From Argyresthia goedartella (Eukaryota; Arthropoda; Insecta; Lepidoptera; Argyresthiidae): DNA of 64,000 bases. Below are positions 41,901 through 53,652 of the stretch, in pieces. A model generated the notes under the pieces. It had not been told where the DNA came from. It did not search any database and worked only from the letters and a program-made list of their open reading frames with translations. Position numbers and translations under genes: made by a program. Location: the NCBI GenBank assembly GCA_949825045.1, contig OX463824.1, forward strand, positions 27,436,001 through 27,500,000, written 5' to 3'. The stretch's first letter is position 1; each line of letters starts with the position of its first letter.

Positions 41901-43660
41901 TCGCTATTGGAGTGTTTATAGTATGAGTTATGAAAGAGAAGTTGATAAGTGTAATGCATGTATGTAGAGTGTAGTGTGTAATGAATGTTATAATGTATTT
42001 GATATACAATAGCACCTACATGTTTACTAAGAAATTAATTACGGGTAAACGGTTTGTATTTGCGTAAATTATTCTTCACTACAAATGTTGACCAAAATAA
42101 TTAACGATATCTCGAAAAACGTTTGACCAGCAAAAACTTGGATTTCTTCGAACAAGTTCGACAATGTTTGCTGGTTGCCGACAACATGTACCATGTACCA
42201 TGTTAAATCAGCCTACAATCAGCTGTTAAGATTTTTTTCAATAACCGCTGGAGACCTGCACCTGGTTATGAAGCATCGCGATTTAGAACCTCATGCCATA
42301 GCAACACAATTCAAAACCTATAACGGCAAAATGGTGTCCCTGGACGCCGCTAGGTACCCAGGGGTTAGAACATAGTAGTCCTCAACTATACGATCAATTC
42401 TGAAATTTCATCGACATTTGCCGCGCATGTTTGACTAATTATTCCATCCACAATGAATTAACTAAAGGCACAATTTTTTGCTGGGCGTATGCACACATAA
42501 TTTTTGGAGACTTCTATCTAAAAATTGATATATGAATAGACAGTACACTCATAATTAAAAAGCTTGTCTATGAATACAACTGTTTTAATACTCATTATTT
42601 TGCCTAATTTCAGATTTTAAAGGGCAGTTTTGGTCAAATACGTCGCCGTAAATACACTGAATTTCAATCAGAAACATAATTTAGTGTACGCAACGTATTT
42701 TTAGTCTTGGAACCTGGAATATATTACAAAGTGTTGTTGGCACATGCAGCATACATTTATGAACAAGAGCTTGCGCCACTGGTAAACAGAACATAAAATT
42801 ATTTCCCACAAATTACATGCCACTTGCTTTATCACGGCCTGGCAATATTGAAACAGTTCGGATGCGATTAATTCTGCCACTTTAATACACAAAACACACA
42901 GAGCCGATGCACTAACTCAGCAGTGTATACCTCGCGCCACAAATTAAGAGCGCTGGGTGACATTGGCGGGAATTACTGCGCTTATGTACAGGTATTGAAA
43001 AGTGACAAGGCCACCATTCATAACATGTGGCGCGACGTATAATTTGTTATATTAGGTATTCGAATTTCCATGTAGCCTATGATACAGGCGAGCCAGCCAG
43101 CCAGCGGGCTGTCACATCTCTCACTCTTACCCCACCTTACCCTATGCGATAAATAGAGGTCACAGATCGCTCCGAGCCAAAGAACTATACAGTTCTTTGG
43201 CTCGGAGCGATCGAGAATTGACACAAAATCTCCGTGGGCAAAATTATCGTGTTTTAGCGACGGTTTGTGCTGCAAGAAAGACAAGGATCTATAACGGGGT
43301 AATTTAATGGGCTCGTATGTATTGTTAGTGCCACTACTATTTTCTTAATAACTTGAAAAATTCCATACAAATCTCTTCGTTTGATCTTGGAGGAAGATGA
43401 TTTCGATGGTGACGCTCTTGAAAATGTTGCGACCGTGTGCTGCCAGCAACAAAAACAATTACATCTGTAACCGTTAGCATTACCGAAAAAAGTTTGACGC
43501 ACAAAATGTAGCCAAATACACAGATTATGCCCAGAAAAGGTTATTACAACTTTGTATGTAGGGTCAAACGTTATCCCATTGATGTACCTACTGTTATATT
43601 ATAATGAGCAACTTTATATTTGACGACTCCGTAGATTTTCGTCCGGGGGCGGTCACCTGA
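41901..43660. other. No gene; one perfect hairpin
   Basis: No recognised coding frame over 1.7 kb. Short ATG-initiated frames near 42175 and 43018-43500 have no family resemblance. A perfect hairpin lies at 43165-43212. Confidence 0.5.
43165..43212. repeat. Perfect 22-bp hairpin, 4-nt loop
   Basis: Arms 43165-43186 (starting GATCGCTCCGAGCC) and 43191-43212, loop ATAC, no mismatch. Confidence 0.95.
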
Positions 43661-43869
43661 TTTATTTATTTATTTATTTATTTATTCATTAACAATATAC
43701 ATTGTGTCTGAAATCACTTAATATCTAATATTAGTACTAGATTTAATTTTCAAAATAAATCAATAATTTAAATTAATGTCACATGTTGTCATATCTTGTA
43801 GTTGATAAATTATATACAGTTCAACTTTTCTAACAATTAGGTTCAGCATTAAAGTCATTAATGTCATAA

Positions 43870-46411
43870 AAAGATTATTCCATCAAATATTTTTTAATTT
43901 TTCCTTCAAACAACTTCGTTTTATCAATTATTTAAAAAAAAATCGGTAATGAATTATACATATACATACAATTTTATGGATTGATAAAGAACATTTTGCT
44001 TGGCAATGATTAGGCGAGGTTCAATTATCTGAAGTTTAATGTCCTGCCTCCTGGAAATTTTCTTAAATGTTTCTCTTCCGGACCTTCTAGGTCACTCAGG
44101 TGTTTACTCAGGGTAGTCAGTAATATAAGTATATAGAGACTAGGGACAGTTAATACACGAAACTTCAAAAAGTATTCTTTACATGAGATCCACTGAGGAA
44201 CTCTAGCTAATACTCTAATTGCTCTCTTTTGCATCCTAAAGGCACTAAGAATATTGCGTTGGTAGCTGTTACCCCCAAAATTTAATACTGTATCTTAACT
44301 TAGATTCTACTAATGCAAAATACACTGCTCTGAGGTGGTCTTGAGAGACCTCATCCCCTAAGGTCTTCATAGCAAAACAAGCGGAACTAATGGATTTTAC
44401 AATCACTTCCACCTCCTCCTTCCAGTTAAGATTTTAATCAATATGAACCCCTAATAACTTTACTGACTTAACGACATTGACTTTCTCATTATTATAAAGT
44501 ATGTCCAAGGTCTCAGTGTTTCTTGTGGTTGTTTTAAAAAGTATTATTTTGCTTTTTGTGCCATTCAATTCTAGATTATTGTGCAAGAACCAATCTTTGA
44601 AACAAGCCAGCACAATATTTAGTCTTCTATTAAGATCGACTATGTTGGCTGCCGAAGTTATTGCATTAGTATCATCAGCAAATAGGACCAAGTTAGTGTC
44701 TATTGAGTTATTGATGATAGAATTTACCAAGTTATTTATAAAAACCACAAAGAAGATGGGTCCCAATATTGATCCTTGCAGTACACCTCTTCTTATTTTA
44801 ACTAAGTTAGAATAAACTACTTGTTCTTTTATTTTACTAATTGATCTGACTTCAACAAACTGGTATCTATTTTGCAAATAGCTTCGAATTAGTTTTGATG
44901 GCTGTCCTCTTACGCCATAGTAATCTAATTTTTTAATGAGAAGTTCATGATCAACTGTATCAAATGCTGCACTTAGATCTAAAAATAATGCTGCAACTTT
45001 GTATTTTCTATCCAGGTTTGTAACCATATCATTAAGTAGTGCCTCTATTGCATCTGCTCTGCCTGTTCTATAACCAAATTGCCATGTGCTAAGAACTTTG
45101 TTCTTAATAAGGTGTACAACTAGAGCATTCTTAATTAATTTTTCAAAAATCATTGACAAAATTAGTAATAAAGATATTGGCCTGTAATTAGCAGAATCTG
45201 TTTTCGAACCCTTTTTAAATATTGGTAAAATCCTAGCAATCTTTAACTGGTCAGGAAACGTACCAGTTTCAATGCTCTCATTGTAAAAAGCTGCAAGAGG
45301 ATATGCCAAGATATCAATATTATCCTTTATAGCCGTTATTGGCAATTCATCTACTCCACATGACTTTTTGGCCTGCATCTTGTTAACAATTGTTAATATC
45401 ATATGCAGTCACAGTATTTAAGACAAAATTTTCATTAACTCTATCTGTATTCTCATATAAGTAATTCAACGCCTTGCTAGCAATCACTGTATTATTGTTA
45501 TTTGATTTATCAAATTCCTTTGAAAAAATATCCGCAATATCATCAGGATTGTCTATTATATGGTCATCGTCTTTTAGAAGTAGCTCTTTATTATTATTAA
45601 CATGTTTTGATTTATTTCTATGGCGATTTACAATATTCCATATAGATTTTGTAGAGTAGTTAGTTTTCCTCAGTTCATTGTTAACATTATTCCTTTTCGC
45701 TGTTCTTAAAATTCGCCTATAAGTATTCATGTATGTCACTATGTAAGATACAACAGGCTTATGACATGTTTGGAGGTCTGCTGTTTTCAAAAACCGTTTC
45801 ATAACACTAGAAACTTTTATTCCTTTAGTAATCCAATTCACTTTCTTCTTATTTTTGAGATATATTTTTTTGTTTATTTTCTTACAACATTTGTTGTGTA
45901 TTTCTTTAATAGTTTTTAAGAATGTATTTGTACCTATATCGAATAATTGATGATTCAATAAGTGTGTTCTAAATTTTAATTTGTTAATTTTACTATAAGT
46001 TCTTTTATCTGCCCAAATGTAATCTTTATCACCCTCTGTAATATTTCTCTTTTTAATTTCTAAATTTATTGAACAAGAGATAGCATAATGACCCTACCCA
46101 ATCTTATTGTTATCTACCATCACGTCATGTAAGAGATCTAAGTTTGAGTTTGTTAGAAAATTGTCAATACATGATTCGCAGCTGTTTCTTTGAAATGTAG
46201 CTTCATTTATAATATGCGTAAAATTATAACATCGTAACAATGAGAGAAAATCATTTGTTTTTTCATCACCTTTAAGCAGGTTTATGTTAAAATCGCCTGC
46301 AATGACACACTCCTTCTTAAAAGAGTACTCAAGTAGTTGTTCTAGTGAGTTCAAGAAGTCTGTAAAATTGCTTACTTCTGGTATCCGGTATAAACAGAAA
46401 ATATATAGATT
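43870..46411 (-). pseudogene. Family-B LINE ORF2 part 3 (endonuclease end and RT)
   Basis: Starts LYIFCLYRIPEVSNFTDFLN, then CVIAGDFNINLL, CESCIDNFLTNS and, after a TAG near 46093, HYAISCSINLE. The linker ISTKSIWNIVNRHR-like region is followed by the RT after a frame change near 45390: KKSCGVDELP, FKKGSKTDSANYRPISLLLI, FGYRTGRADAIEALL, motif A LFLDLSAAFDTVDHELL, motif B GVLQGSILGPIFF, motif C LVLFADDTNAI and LLGVHID. A stop there and another near 44270 separate the C-terminal piece MQKRAIRVLARVPQWISCKE. FADDT and overall form fit the CR1/L2 superclade. Inactive. Confidence 0.88.
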
Positions 46412-46933
46412 GTGGTAGATGATAAGTTATCCTGGATTCCGCAAATAAATTCTGTTGCCGGTCGTACTAGGAAACTTATATACGTTTTTAAGAGTCTTAG
46501 GGATGTTCTTAGTCAGGATATGTTAATACGTACTTACAAGGCGCTGGCTGTATCTGTTCTCACCTACTGTATTACTTCTTGGGGGGGTGCTGCAAAGACA
46601 CATTTGATAGAGGTTGAGCGTGCACAACGGGCTCTTCTTAAGGTAATGAAAAGATTACCTTTTCGCTACTCTACGACTACATTATACAAAGAGTCCAAAC
46701 AACTTACAGTCAGGAAGTTATACATTCTCCAATGTGTTTGCAGATTTCACCGTAATATCCATCCAATTCCTGATCACATTGGAAAAAGGGTAGATATAGT
46801 CCCATTACCCAACTTTAGGTCTGCCTTTGCTAGAAGACATTTCTTATACAATGCACCACGTATTTATAACAAACTAAATAAAAGCAACTCTATAAGACGA
46901 CATAATATTTATACACTTAAAATATATATACAC
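46412..46933 (+). pseudogene. Family-C LINE RT C-terminus, upstream of BEL
   Basis: Reads VVDDKLSWIPQINSVAGRTR, KLIYVFKSLRDVLSQD, VLTYCITSWGGA, VERAQRALLKVMKRLPFRY and ends RRHNIYTLKIYIH at the BEL border. After BEL (from 54203) the same frame continues NWFKEFDCEAIEQLFNYAS and stops at about 54262. The catalytic RT is missing through 5' truncation. Its sequence differs from family B, so the two are different LINE families. Confidence 0.88.
46929..46933. repeat. BEL target-site duplication, left copy
   Basis: TACAC immediately before the LTR TGTTCGA. Identical to 54198-54202. Confidence 0.9.
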
Positions 46934-47478
46934 TGTTCGATTCCAAATCGATATTCGATCGATGGTTTCTGAACGGCCATTTTGAATTTGACGTTAGCTG
47001 CCAACTGGCAGTTTTTTGACAACGGACAGACGAAAGCCCTCGCAATATAAACGCGTTTTGGTAAGGGTATTGAAATTAAATCGCAGGCCATCTGGAATGT
47101 ATTCGGGTTTCCCTCAGGATTGTTAATATAGCTGAGTGTGTTATTGTTTCTCGAACCAGATAAAGTTCGCATTTTCGTGCCCGATTGTTTTTACCACGTA
47201 ACATAACCTGTGTTGGAACACTGTGCTCATTGAAGCTGGTCCGCCAGTCATACCTGGTTGGCTGAAGAACCTGTCTACCAAGAAGAGCCTAGGGTGCACC
47301 CGGGCCTTGCAGAGAGACAGGAGGTTGACGGGACCGAAGCACAGACCAGGTTAGATCGACGCCAATTAACTTCAGCTCGGTGAACCGCCGACGTTCACAC
47401 TTCTTGGCAACTGATCGTTACGCTACCTCGTAGCTGATGGGCCCCTACGAGGTCATTAGGTGCTGAGAAGCCTGAACA
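46934..47478 (+). repeat. BEL 5' LTR
   Basis: 545 bp, TGTTCGATTCC ... CTGAACA. Differs from the 3' LTR by six substitutions. No obvious TATA box near a start site was noticed. Confidence 0.95.
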
Positions 47479-47481
47479 TTC

Positions 47482-47497
47482 TGGTAGCAGAGCGTGG
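47482..47497 (+). promoter_or_regulatory. BEL primer-binding site
   Basis: TGGTAGCAGAGCGTGG begins 3 nt after the 5' LTR. TGG at the start is expected for pairing with a tRNA CCA end. The tRNA species was not determined. Confidence 0.7.
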
Positions 47498-48022
47498 TTT
47501 CCTGAGATTTGCAGCCGTCAAGGGCTCCAGGAAGGCACGATTTGGGACTATCAATCTGTAGGTATAGGCGGTTATTAGGTAACTTGGTTGTTGTTCCTAT
47601 ATCCACATAGATTGGTAGTATTGTAAGCTATAGGTCTATTGCTGGTAGTAGATAGACAGATATTGAATTGAAAATTTCATTGAAGTACCAGTTAGTAAAT
47701 CTATTAGTGGTCTAGTAATGCTATTGAATGAATGTTTTGGTTAACATAGGTAGTTACATCTATTGATAGCAGGCTATTACATTGTTTTCAGTTTATAGCA
47801 ATTTATAATTTGAACTAATATTGACTATCTGTGTGTGTTATAATGATAAAGGGAAACTAAATTGTATTTACAGAATTTATATAGATATAAAACTCGGTTC
47901 CTATTGTTTAAGGAAAACAACATTGTTTAAGTTGTGGTTTAGGGTTCCCTCGTTTGGGTTGTAGACTGGAGGGTCCAATAAAATTGAGTTACTGCAAATT
48001 GTGAGTAAGTATCGTTCCGATC

Positions 48023-49738
48023 ATGTCGTTATCTGAAATCCAGAAGGGTGTTTCTAAGGAACTCAGATGGTTTTCCTCCGCACACGGTCTGATAGACCGT
48101 TTAGATAGGCATGATGTGGTATTGGAGCGGTCTATGGACGTTAAGGAACGTTACAATAGGGTGCTCGAATTGTCCGCGCAGGCGGAATCAGTTGATGGTT
48201 GCGCACCTGACAGGCTGTCACGGTTGATAGGGGATGTCGACCAATGTATGGAGATGGCAGCTGCTATCACGCAGAAGGCTGCGGACATACGTAGACAGCG
48301 CGAGTCCAGCCATGGTGGTGACATTGAAGCACCTCTGCCGCTTCAGGGATCGGGGTCCAGGTTACCTGCCATAACTATGCCTACTTTTGACGGCGTGTCC
48401 GGTGAATGGATGAGCTTCATCAATCTGTTCGACAGTTTGGTGCACATGCGATCGGACATTACCAAGTCTGTCAAGATGGCTCAGCTGGTGGCAGCATTGA
48501 GGGGTGAGCCTAGGGAGCTGGTCGCTCATTTGACAGTTACGGAGGGTAACTATGAAACGGCCAGGCAATTGTTGGTCAGACGTTACCATAACAAACGGAG
48601 GTTGGCCGATGCCCAACTGAACCGTTTGTTTAGTATCCCGGTTGTGAACAAGGTCGGGGCCATACAGACGGAGGTTTTGAACCCATTGTTGTCCGTCACC
48701 AAGGCTCTAGAGAATCTTGGACTTCCGGTTGGTGAATGGTCGTACCTACTGTTGTACATTGTACTTTCCCGCCTACCCGCTGACGTGCAGACTCGTTTCG
48801 AACAGTCTCACGGGAGGTCGGCCGAGGACCTGCCCGCCTTCTCCGACTTGGTCGGATTCTTGGCAGAGGAGGCTCGACGGGCAGAGAATTTAGGGTTGAC
48901 GGTCACCCATCCTTCGGAGCCACAGAGAGCTGCCGGGAGCGCTGTGAGTAGGGGCCCTCCGACGAGGAAGGACCGCACCAACCGGCAGTCGTATGGGACT
49001 GTGAGTGAATTGACCCCACATGGTGAGACCTGCCCATGTTGTAGGCAGATTGGCCATGCTGTGGCCAATTGCAATAAGTTCGGGGAACTTAGGGTTCAGG
49101 GACGGCGCCGGATGGCCAAGCAGCGGAGCTGGTGTTTCCTGTGCCTCGGGCCACACATGGCTAGGGACTGCACGCGCACACAAATGTGCGGATATTGTGG
49201 TGGGCCCCACAACAATCTGTTGTGCATGAACCGGTCCGGCCAACAGCCTCCACAGGGCCGTACCCAGGGTGACACGGCATGGGGCCCTGAGAATTCGTTT
49301 GCGACTCGGAGCGCAACTCAGGGGCCAACGTCCCCACGTGCACAGGGCAGTACCAGGGTGCAGGGCCGCACTCAGGACCATTACATGGGGGGCCCTGAGT
49401 TTTCGGTTGCGACTCAGCATCCGACCCAGCGGGACATTGGATGTGTTGAGCAGGCCGTAACGGGCGGGTGTCATGGGACACCTTCGAGCTATGCGGGTGC
49501 GGTTCGGACGCCGCCTCAGTTGTCGCCCCGCTCGTCGCCTCGTCCTCGTCAGTCACATGTGATGTCCCCCCCGCTCATGGAGCGGCCACGGTTGAATTCA
49601 CGCCCACCCCCCTTTACGGGGAATCGTAGGTTGGGAATGGAACCGGCGCGTGGGCCATTTGTACAATGGGACCCTCTGGCGTATAGCTGCATACCTGATC
49701 GGTTACAGGCACAGTGGGGCCCCGGGGGTCCTCGCTAG
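48023..49738 (+). CDS. BEL gag polyprotein
   Basis: 571 codons from ATG 48023 to TAG 49736-49738. The N-terminal half is helical/acidic. The central region (LPAITMPTFDGVSGEWMSF, then FINLFDSLVHMRSDI, VKMAQLVAALRGEPRELV, YHNKRRLADAQLNRLF) matches the gag domain of BEL/Pao elements (DUF1759 type). Three Cys-rich knuckles follow: CPCCRQIGHAVANC, CFLCLGPHMARDC and CGYCGGPHNNLLC. The end is rich in Gly, Thr, Gln and Pro. Gag assembles the intracellular particle and binds RNA. The leader from the 5' LTR is 544 bp. The stop is in frame with pol, so gag-pol could be made only by readthrough or if TAG is a recent mutation. Confidence 0.92.
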   Translation: MSLSEIQKGVSKELRWFSSAHGLIDRLDRHDVVLERSMDVKERYNRVLELSAQAESVDGCAPDRLSRLIGDVDQCMEMAAAITQKAADIRRQRESSHGGDIEAPLPLQGSGSRLPAITMPTFDGVSGEWMSFINLFDSLVHMRSDITKSVKMAQLVAALRGEPRELVAHLTVTEGNYETARQLLVRRYHNKRRLADAQLNRLFSIPVVNKVGAIQTEVLNPLLSVTKALENLGLPVGEWSYLLLYIVLSRLPADVQTRFEQSHGRSAEDLPAFSDLVGFLAEEARRAENLGLTVTHPSEPQRAAGSAVSRGPPTRKDRTNRQSYGTVSELTPHGETCPCCRQIGHAVANCNKFGELRVQGRRRMAKQRSWCFLCLGPHMARDCTRTQMCGYCGGPHNNLLCMNRSGQQPPQGRTQGDTAWGPENSFATRSATQGPTSPRAQGSTRVQGRTQDHYMGGPEFSVATQHPTQRDIGCVEQAVTGGCHGTPSSYAGAVRTPPQLSPRSSPRPRQSHVMSPPLMERPRLNSRPPPFTGNRRLGMEPARGPFVQWDPLAYSCIPDRLQAQWGPGGPR

Positions 49739-52129
49739 GAATTTGCGGCCCAACCATTTGTTGCCCCCCAACCGGAGACGGTGGTGTTACCGATCGCCTC
49801 TGTGCTTGTTTGGGATTTGGCGGGCAACCCAACATACGTTCGCGCCCTATTAGATTCTGGAGCTCAGGGCTGCATTGTATCGAATGATTTAGCAATATGG
49901 TTGGGCCTCAAGGTAAATAGGTATAATAAATCAATACGGGGCGTGGGGAATGTTACGGTTACGAATGTAGTTGGTCAATCGGTGATCACGTTCTCTCCAC
50001 GTTATGACATTTTGACAAAAACATCCGTGCAAGCTTTAGTAATGACGCATGTCATGGGCAGACACCCCTTGGTGAAGTTGAATCCGGCCGTTCGATTCCT
50101 GACATCAGGACTCAAGTTGGCGGATCCCGATTTTGACACTCCAGCCCCGGTCGACCTGCTACTGGGAGCAGACGTTCTGGGTAGGTTTCTGTTGTCGGAT
50201 CGGCGAGTTCTTCAGCCGGACGGGTTGATTGCTGTGGATACTAAGTTTGGTCACGTGATCATGGGTCCGGCATTGCCAATGGTTAGGCCTGCCGAGTCAG
50301 ATGGCATACTTATTGGCTCAGCGTTGTCAGACGTTATCCAACGTTTCTGGGAGATAGAGGAACCTCCCACCGTTCGTCGAGTCGACGCAGACGAAGAAGA
50401 GTGCGAGTTGTTTTACCAGAATAGTACTGGTCGCCTTCGTTCTGGTCGTTTTGTAACTCGACTGCCTTTCAGGGCCGATCAACCGCCACTAGGAGAATCT
50501 AGGAAGATGGCTGAGACGAGATTGATGTCGATGGAGCGTAGGATGACAAGGGACGCCGTATTTAAACAAAAATATGTTGATTTCATGAGGGAGTATGAGT
50601 CGTTAGGACACATGTCGGTATCGGGTGTGGACTGGAGATCTGAGGATCATTGTTTCCTTCCACACCATGCCGTCCTACGAACCCCTACCGGCAAGATTCG
50701 AGTTGTTTTTGATGGGTCAGCACCTACCTCGAACGGGATGTCCCTGAATCAGTGTCTTCATTCGGGACCCAAGTTGAGTCGTGATATTTCGGATATTCTC
50801 ATGAGCTTTCGGAGGCACCAGATTGTATTTGTCGCAGACATTCGGATGATGTTTAGGCAAACGGTAATTCATCCGGCTGACAGAAGGTATCAGTTGATAC
50901 TGTGGCGTGAGTCCACGGCCGAGCCAGTCAAGGTCTATGAGTTAAACACGAACACGTATGGGTTACGGTCTAGCCCGTATTTGGCGATGCGTACCCTGCG
51001 GGAGTTGGCGTCGCGTGACCGTGTGAGCTATCCTAGAGCCGCCGCTATCCTGGAGCAAGATTTGTACGTCGATGACGTCTGCACAGGGCCAGCCAGTGTA
51101 GAGGAAGCTCTGGACCGACGTGACGAGCTCATTCAATTGCTGGAACGAGGCGGCTATGAACTACGCAAGTGGATGTCCAACTCCCCTGATTTGATGGCTG
51201 GTCTCCCAGATGAGTTTCAACAAGACCCGCACGTTTTTGAGAATCCTGACAACCCTAACATGTTGTCAGTGCTTGGAATTCAGTACCGGCCCGTCCATGA
51301 TGAGTTTACCTATCGGGTGGTTTTAGAAACACCGAAGGCCTGGACGAAGCGGTCAGTACTGTCAACGATTGCGAGAACGTTCGACCCGAATGGATGGATT
51401 TCTCCAGTCACCTTTGCTCTCAAATGTTTTATGCAAAGGCTATGGGCGGCTCAGTTGACCTGGGACACCCACCTCTCAGGTGATTTGTTGACTGATTGGA
51501 CGCGAATGTTCACCTCGCTATCGGACATAAATAATGTATCGCTGCCGAGGAAATTGATCCCTGCTGGGGATTACAGGGCAACCCTTCACGGGTTTTGTGA
51601 TGCCTCTGAACGAGGGTTTGCGGCAGCGGTTTATTTGCGAACCATCACCTCCACCGGGGAGGTCGACGTGCGTTTGGTTTTGGCAAAAAGCAAGGTAGCG
51701 CCTATTTGGACAAGGATGACGATTCCAAAACTGGAACTGTCCGGGGCTGCTCTTTTGACCAAACTTTTGAATCACACTCTAACAGTGTTGCGTGGGTCAG
51801 TGGTTTTGGAGGATACGGTGTACGCGTGGACGGACAGCCAGATTGTTTTGTGCTGGCTGAAGGCTTCGGTCCATAACTTAGAGGTTTTTGTTGCGAACCG
51901 TGTCTCCCAGATTGTGTCGTCTGAGGTCCCACTGACCTGGAGACATGTACCAGGAGAATTGAACCCGTCTGATTGTGCATCCAGGGGATGTCGGGCTCCT
52001 GAACTCGTTAGACACCATTTGTGGTGGGGACCACCCTGGCTTGCCAAGAGAGAATCGGACTGGCCCCACAGCAGTAGTATCTTCGGATCATGGCCCCAGA
52101 GCGGCCGTGCATGTTACCCAGAAGGCTGA
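49739..52129 (+). pseudogene. BEL pol, part 1 (protease, RT, RNase H)
   Basis: Open in the gag frame directly after the TAG, with no ATG before about 50041, beyond the protease. Protease: ALLDSGAQGCIVSN and LLLGADVLGRFL. RT: HHAVLRTPTGKIRVVFDGSA, motif A FVADIRMMFRQTVIHP, TYGLRSSPYLAMRTL and motif C LEQDLYVDDVCTG (YVDD, typical of BEL/Pao). RNase H/Pao domain: LHGFCDASERGFAAAVYLR, IPKLELSGAALLTKLL, YAWTDSQIVLCWLK and VPGELNPSDCASRG. The frame closes at 52129 just after a shift near 52075-52110, where the integrase region moves to another frame. Confidence 0.9.
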
Positions 52130-52919
52130 GGACCCTGACGCCGGGTTTCTGCTGGACCGGTATAGCTCACTTGACAAGTTGATAAACGTGTCCACTTGGA
52201 TTAGGAAATTCGCTCGAAATTGTCGTACTCCTCGCGATCAGCGAACGTTGAACCCTATTCTGACTCCGGCAGAGCGAAACGAGTCGCTATTGAATTTGGT
52301 CCGGTTGGTACAGTCCTCGAAGTTTGGGGCAGAATTGGAGATTATACGAAGTGGACGTTCGAAATTGAAGGGAGCCGTCGCGCGTCTCAACCCCTTTGTT
52401 GATTCGACCGGGTTACTTCGGGTAGGAGGAAGATTGCGCAATGCGAATCTGTCGTATTCGGCTCGTCACCCACTTCTGCTCCCCAAGGGGGGACAGTTAG
52501 TTGAATTGCTGGTGACTGATCGTCATATTAAAAACGCGCATGCCGGCTGTAACGCGTTGTTGGCCACGCTTCAGCGGGAGTTTTGGATCTTATCTGCCCG
52601 CCGTGTCATACGGAATATCGTGTTTCGGTGCATGCCTTGTTATCGACTTAAGGCTGCAACGATGCAACCTCTCATGGGGGACTTGCCCCCTGATCGTGTG
52701 AATGAGGTCAGACCGTTTTCAGGTGTTGGTACGGATTTTGCAGGACCGTTTATGGTGAAGAGTTCACGATTGCGTACCGCTAGGCAATACAAGGCGTACC
52801 TATGTGTGTTTGTTTATCCACCAAGGCGGTACATCTCGAGCTCGTTGCTGATCTCTCGACAGAGGCTTTCATTGCTTGTTTGGATAGGTTTGTTTCTCGA
52901 AGGGGACTTCCAACTTTGA
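52100..52919 (+). pseudogene. BEL pol, part 2 (integrase N-terminal region)
   Basis: Shifted frame. Reads RYSSLDKLINVSTWIRKFAR, then LLRVGGRLRNANLSYSARHP, VTDRHIKNAHAGCNALLATL, FWILSARRVIRNIVFRCMPC and VGTDFAGPF, the zinc-binding His-Cys region and first catalytic Asp of the integrase. Coding sense is lost near 52800-52815, inside a TGTGTGTTTGTTTA stretch, where the original frame resumes. Confidence 0.88.
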
Positions 52920-53620
52920 TCCGCTCTGATAACGGCACTAACTACATCGGTGCGGAACGATACTTACGAGAGATAGTCAACTTTTTGAATGTAAATAAAG
53001 TGGATATTGGAACGGCCCTCTCCCGTCGGGGTATACAGTGGACCTTCAGCCCACCGATTTGCCCCCACTGGGGTGGGATTTTTGAGGCCGTAGTTAAGTC
53101 AGCTAAGACGCACTTGGGGCGTATAGTAGGTCAGACCGCGCTGACTTTTGAGGAGCTCGCGACATTGTTTTGTAAGATCGAGGCCGTTCTCAATTCGCGA
53201 CCGTTGTGTCCGCTCAGCTCGGATCCAAATGACCTGGAGGCTCTGACCCCAGGCCATTTCTTGGCAGGACAGCCACTTAACGCGTTGCCCGAGCACCCCT
53301 TCGAGGGAGTGAAATTGTATCGGTTGTCAAGGTATCAGATGTTGCAGCAGTTTACTCAGAATTTCTGGAAGCGTTGGTCGCTCGAGTATCTGCATATCTT
53401 ACAACAGCACCTTAAGTGGACTGACAAAACTAGCCCCCCTAGTGTTGGTGACCTCGTTCTGGTTAAGGATGCTAACCTACCGCCACTACGTTGGCGCAGG
53501 GGGCGCATTGTTAACTTGTTCCCTGGCAAGGACGGGACCCCCCGGTCTGCAGAGGTTCTAGTAGGAGGCTCGGTTCTAAAACGAGCGGTAGCAACGTTGT
53601 CTCGGCTGCCCGTAGATTAG
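52802..53620 (+). pseudogene. BEL pol, part 3 (integrase core and C-terminus)
   Basis: Back in the gag/pol frame: CLSTKAVHLELVADLSTEAF, then RRGLPTLIRSDNGTNYIGAE (second Asp) and CPHWGGIFEAVVKSAKTHLG (catalytic Glu), completing D-D-E with the first Asp in part 2. The C-terminus FWKRWSLEYLHILQQ and VGDLVLVKDANLPPLRWRRG fits the BEL/Pao tail domain (DUF5641 type). Stop at 53620. The two frame changes compensate each other, so they may be paired natural indels or assembly errors. Confidence 0.9.
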
Positions 53621-53652
53621 GGGACAGGTGGGTGCCTGTCCGGGCGGGTGAT
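53621..53652 (+). promoter_or_regulatory. BEL G-rich tract and hairpin before 3' LTR
   Basis: GGGACAGG, TGGGTG, CCTGTCC forms a 7-8 bp stem, followed by GGGCGGGTGAT abutting the 3' LTR. The G-rich end is the likely plus-strand primer tract. Confidence 0.6.

Noticed and set aside
46400..46420. 5' inversion (twin priming) of a single LINE, since a minus-strand and a plus-strand LINE meet here at truncated 5' ends
   Set aside because: The two RT C-termini are different families, and a TAGATT duplication plus frame restoration at 54606 shows insertion of one LINE into the other.
48023..53620. Endogenous retrovirus with envelope gene
   Set aside because: YVDD RT, DUF1759-type gag and tail domain fit BEL/Pao. 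The 3' LTR starts about 30 bp after the pol stop, so no envelope gene is present.
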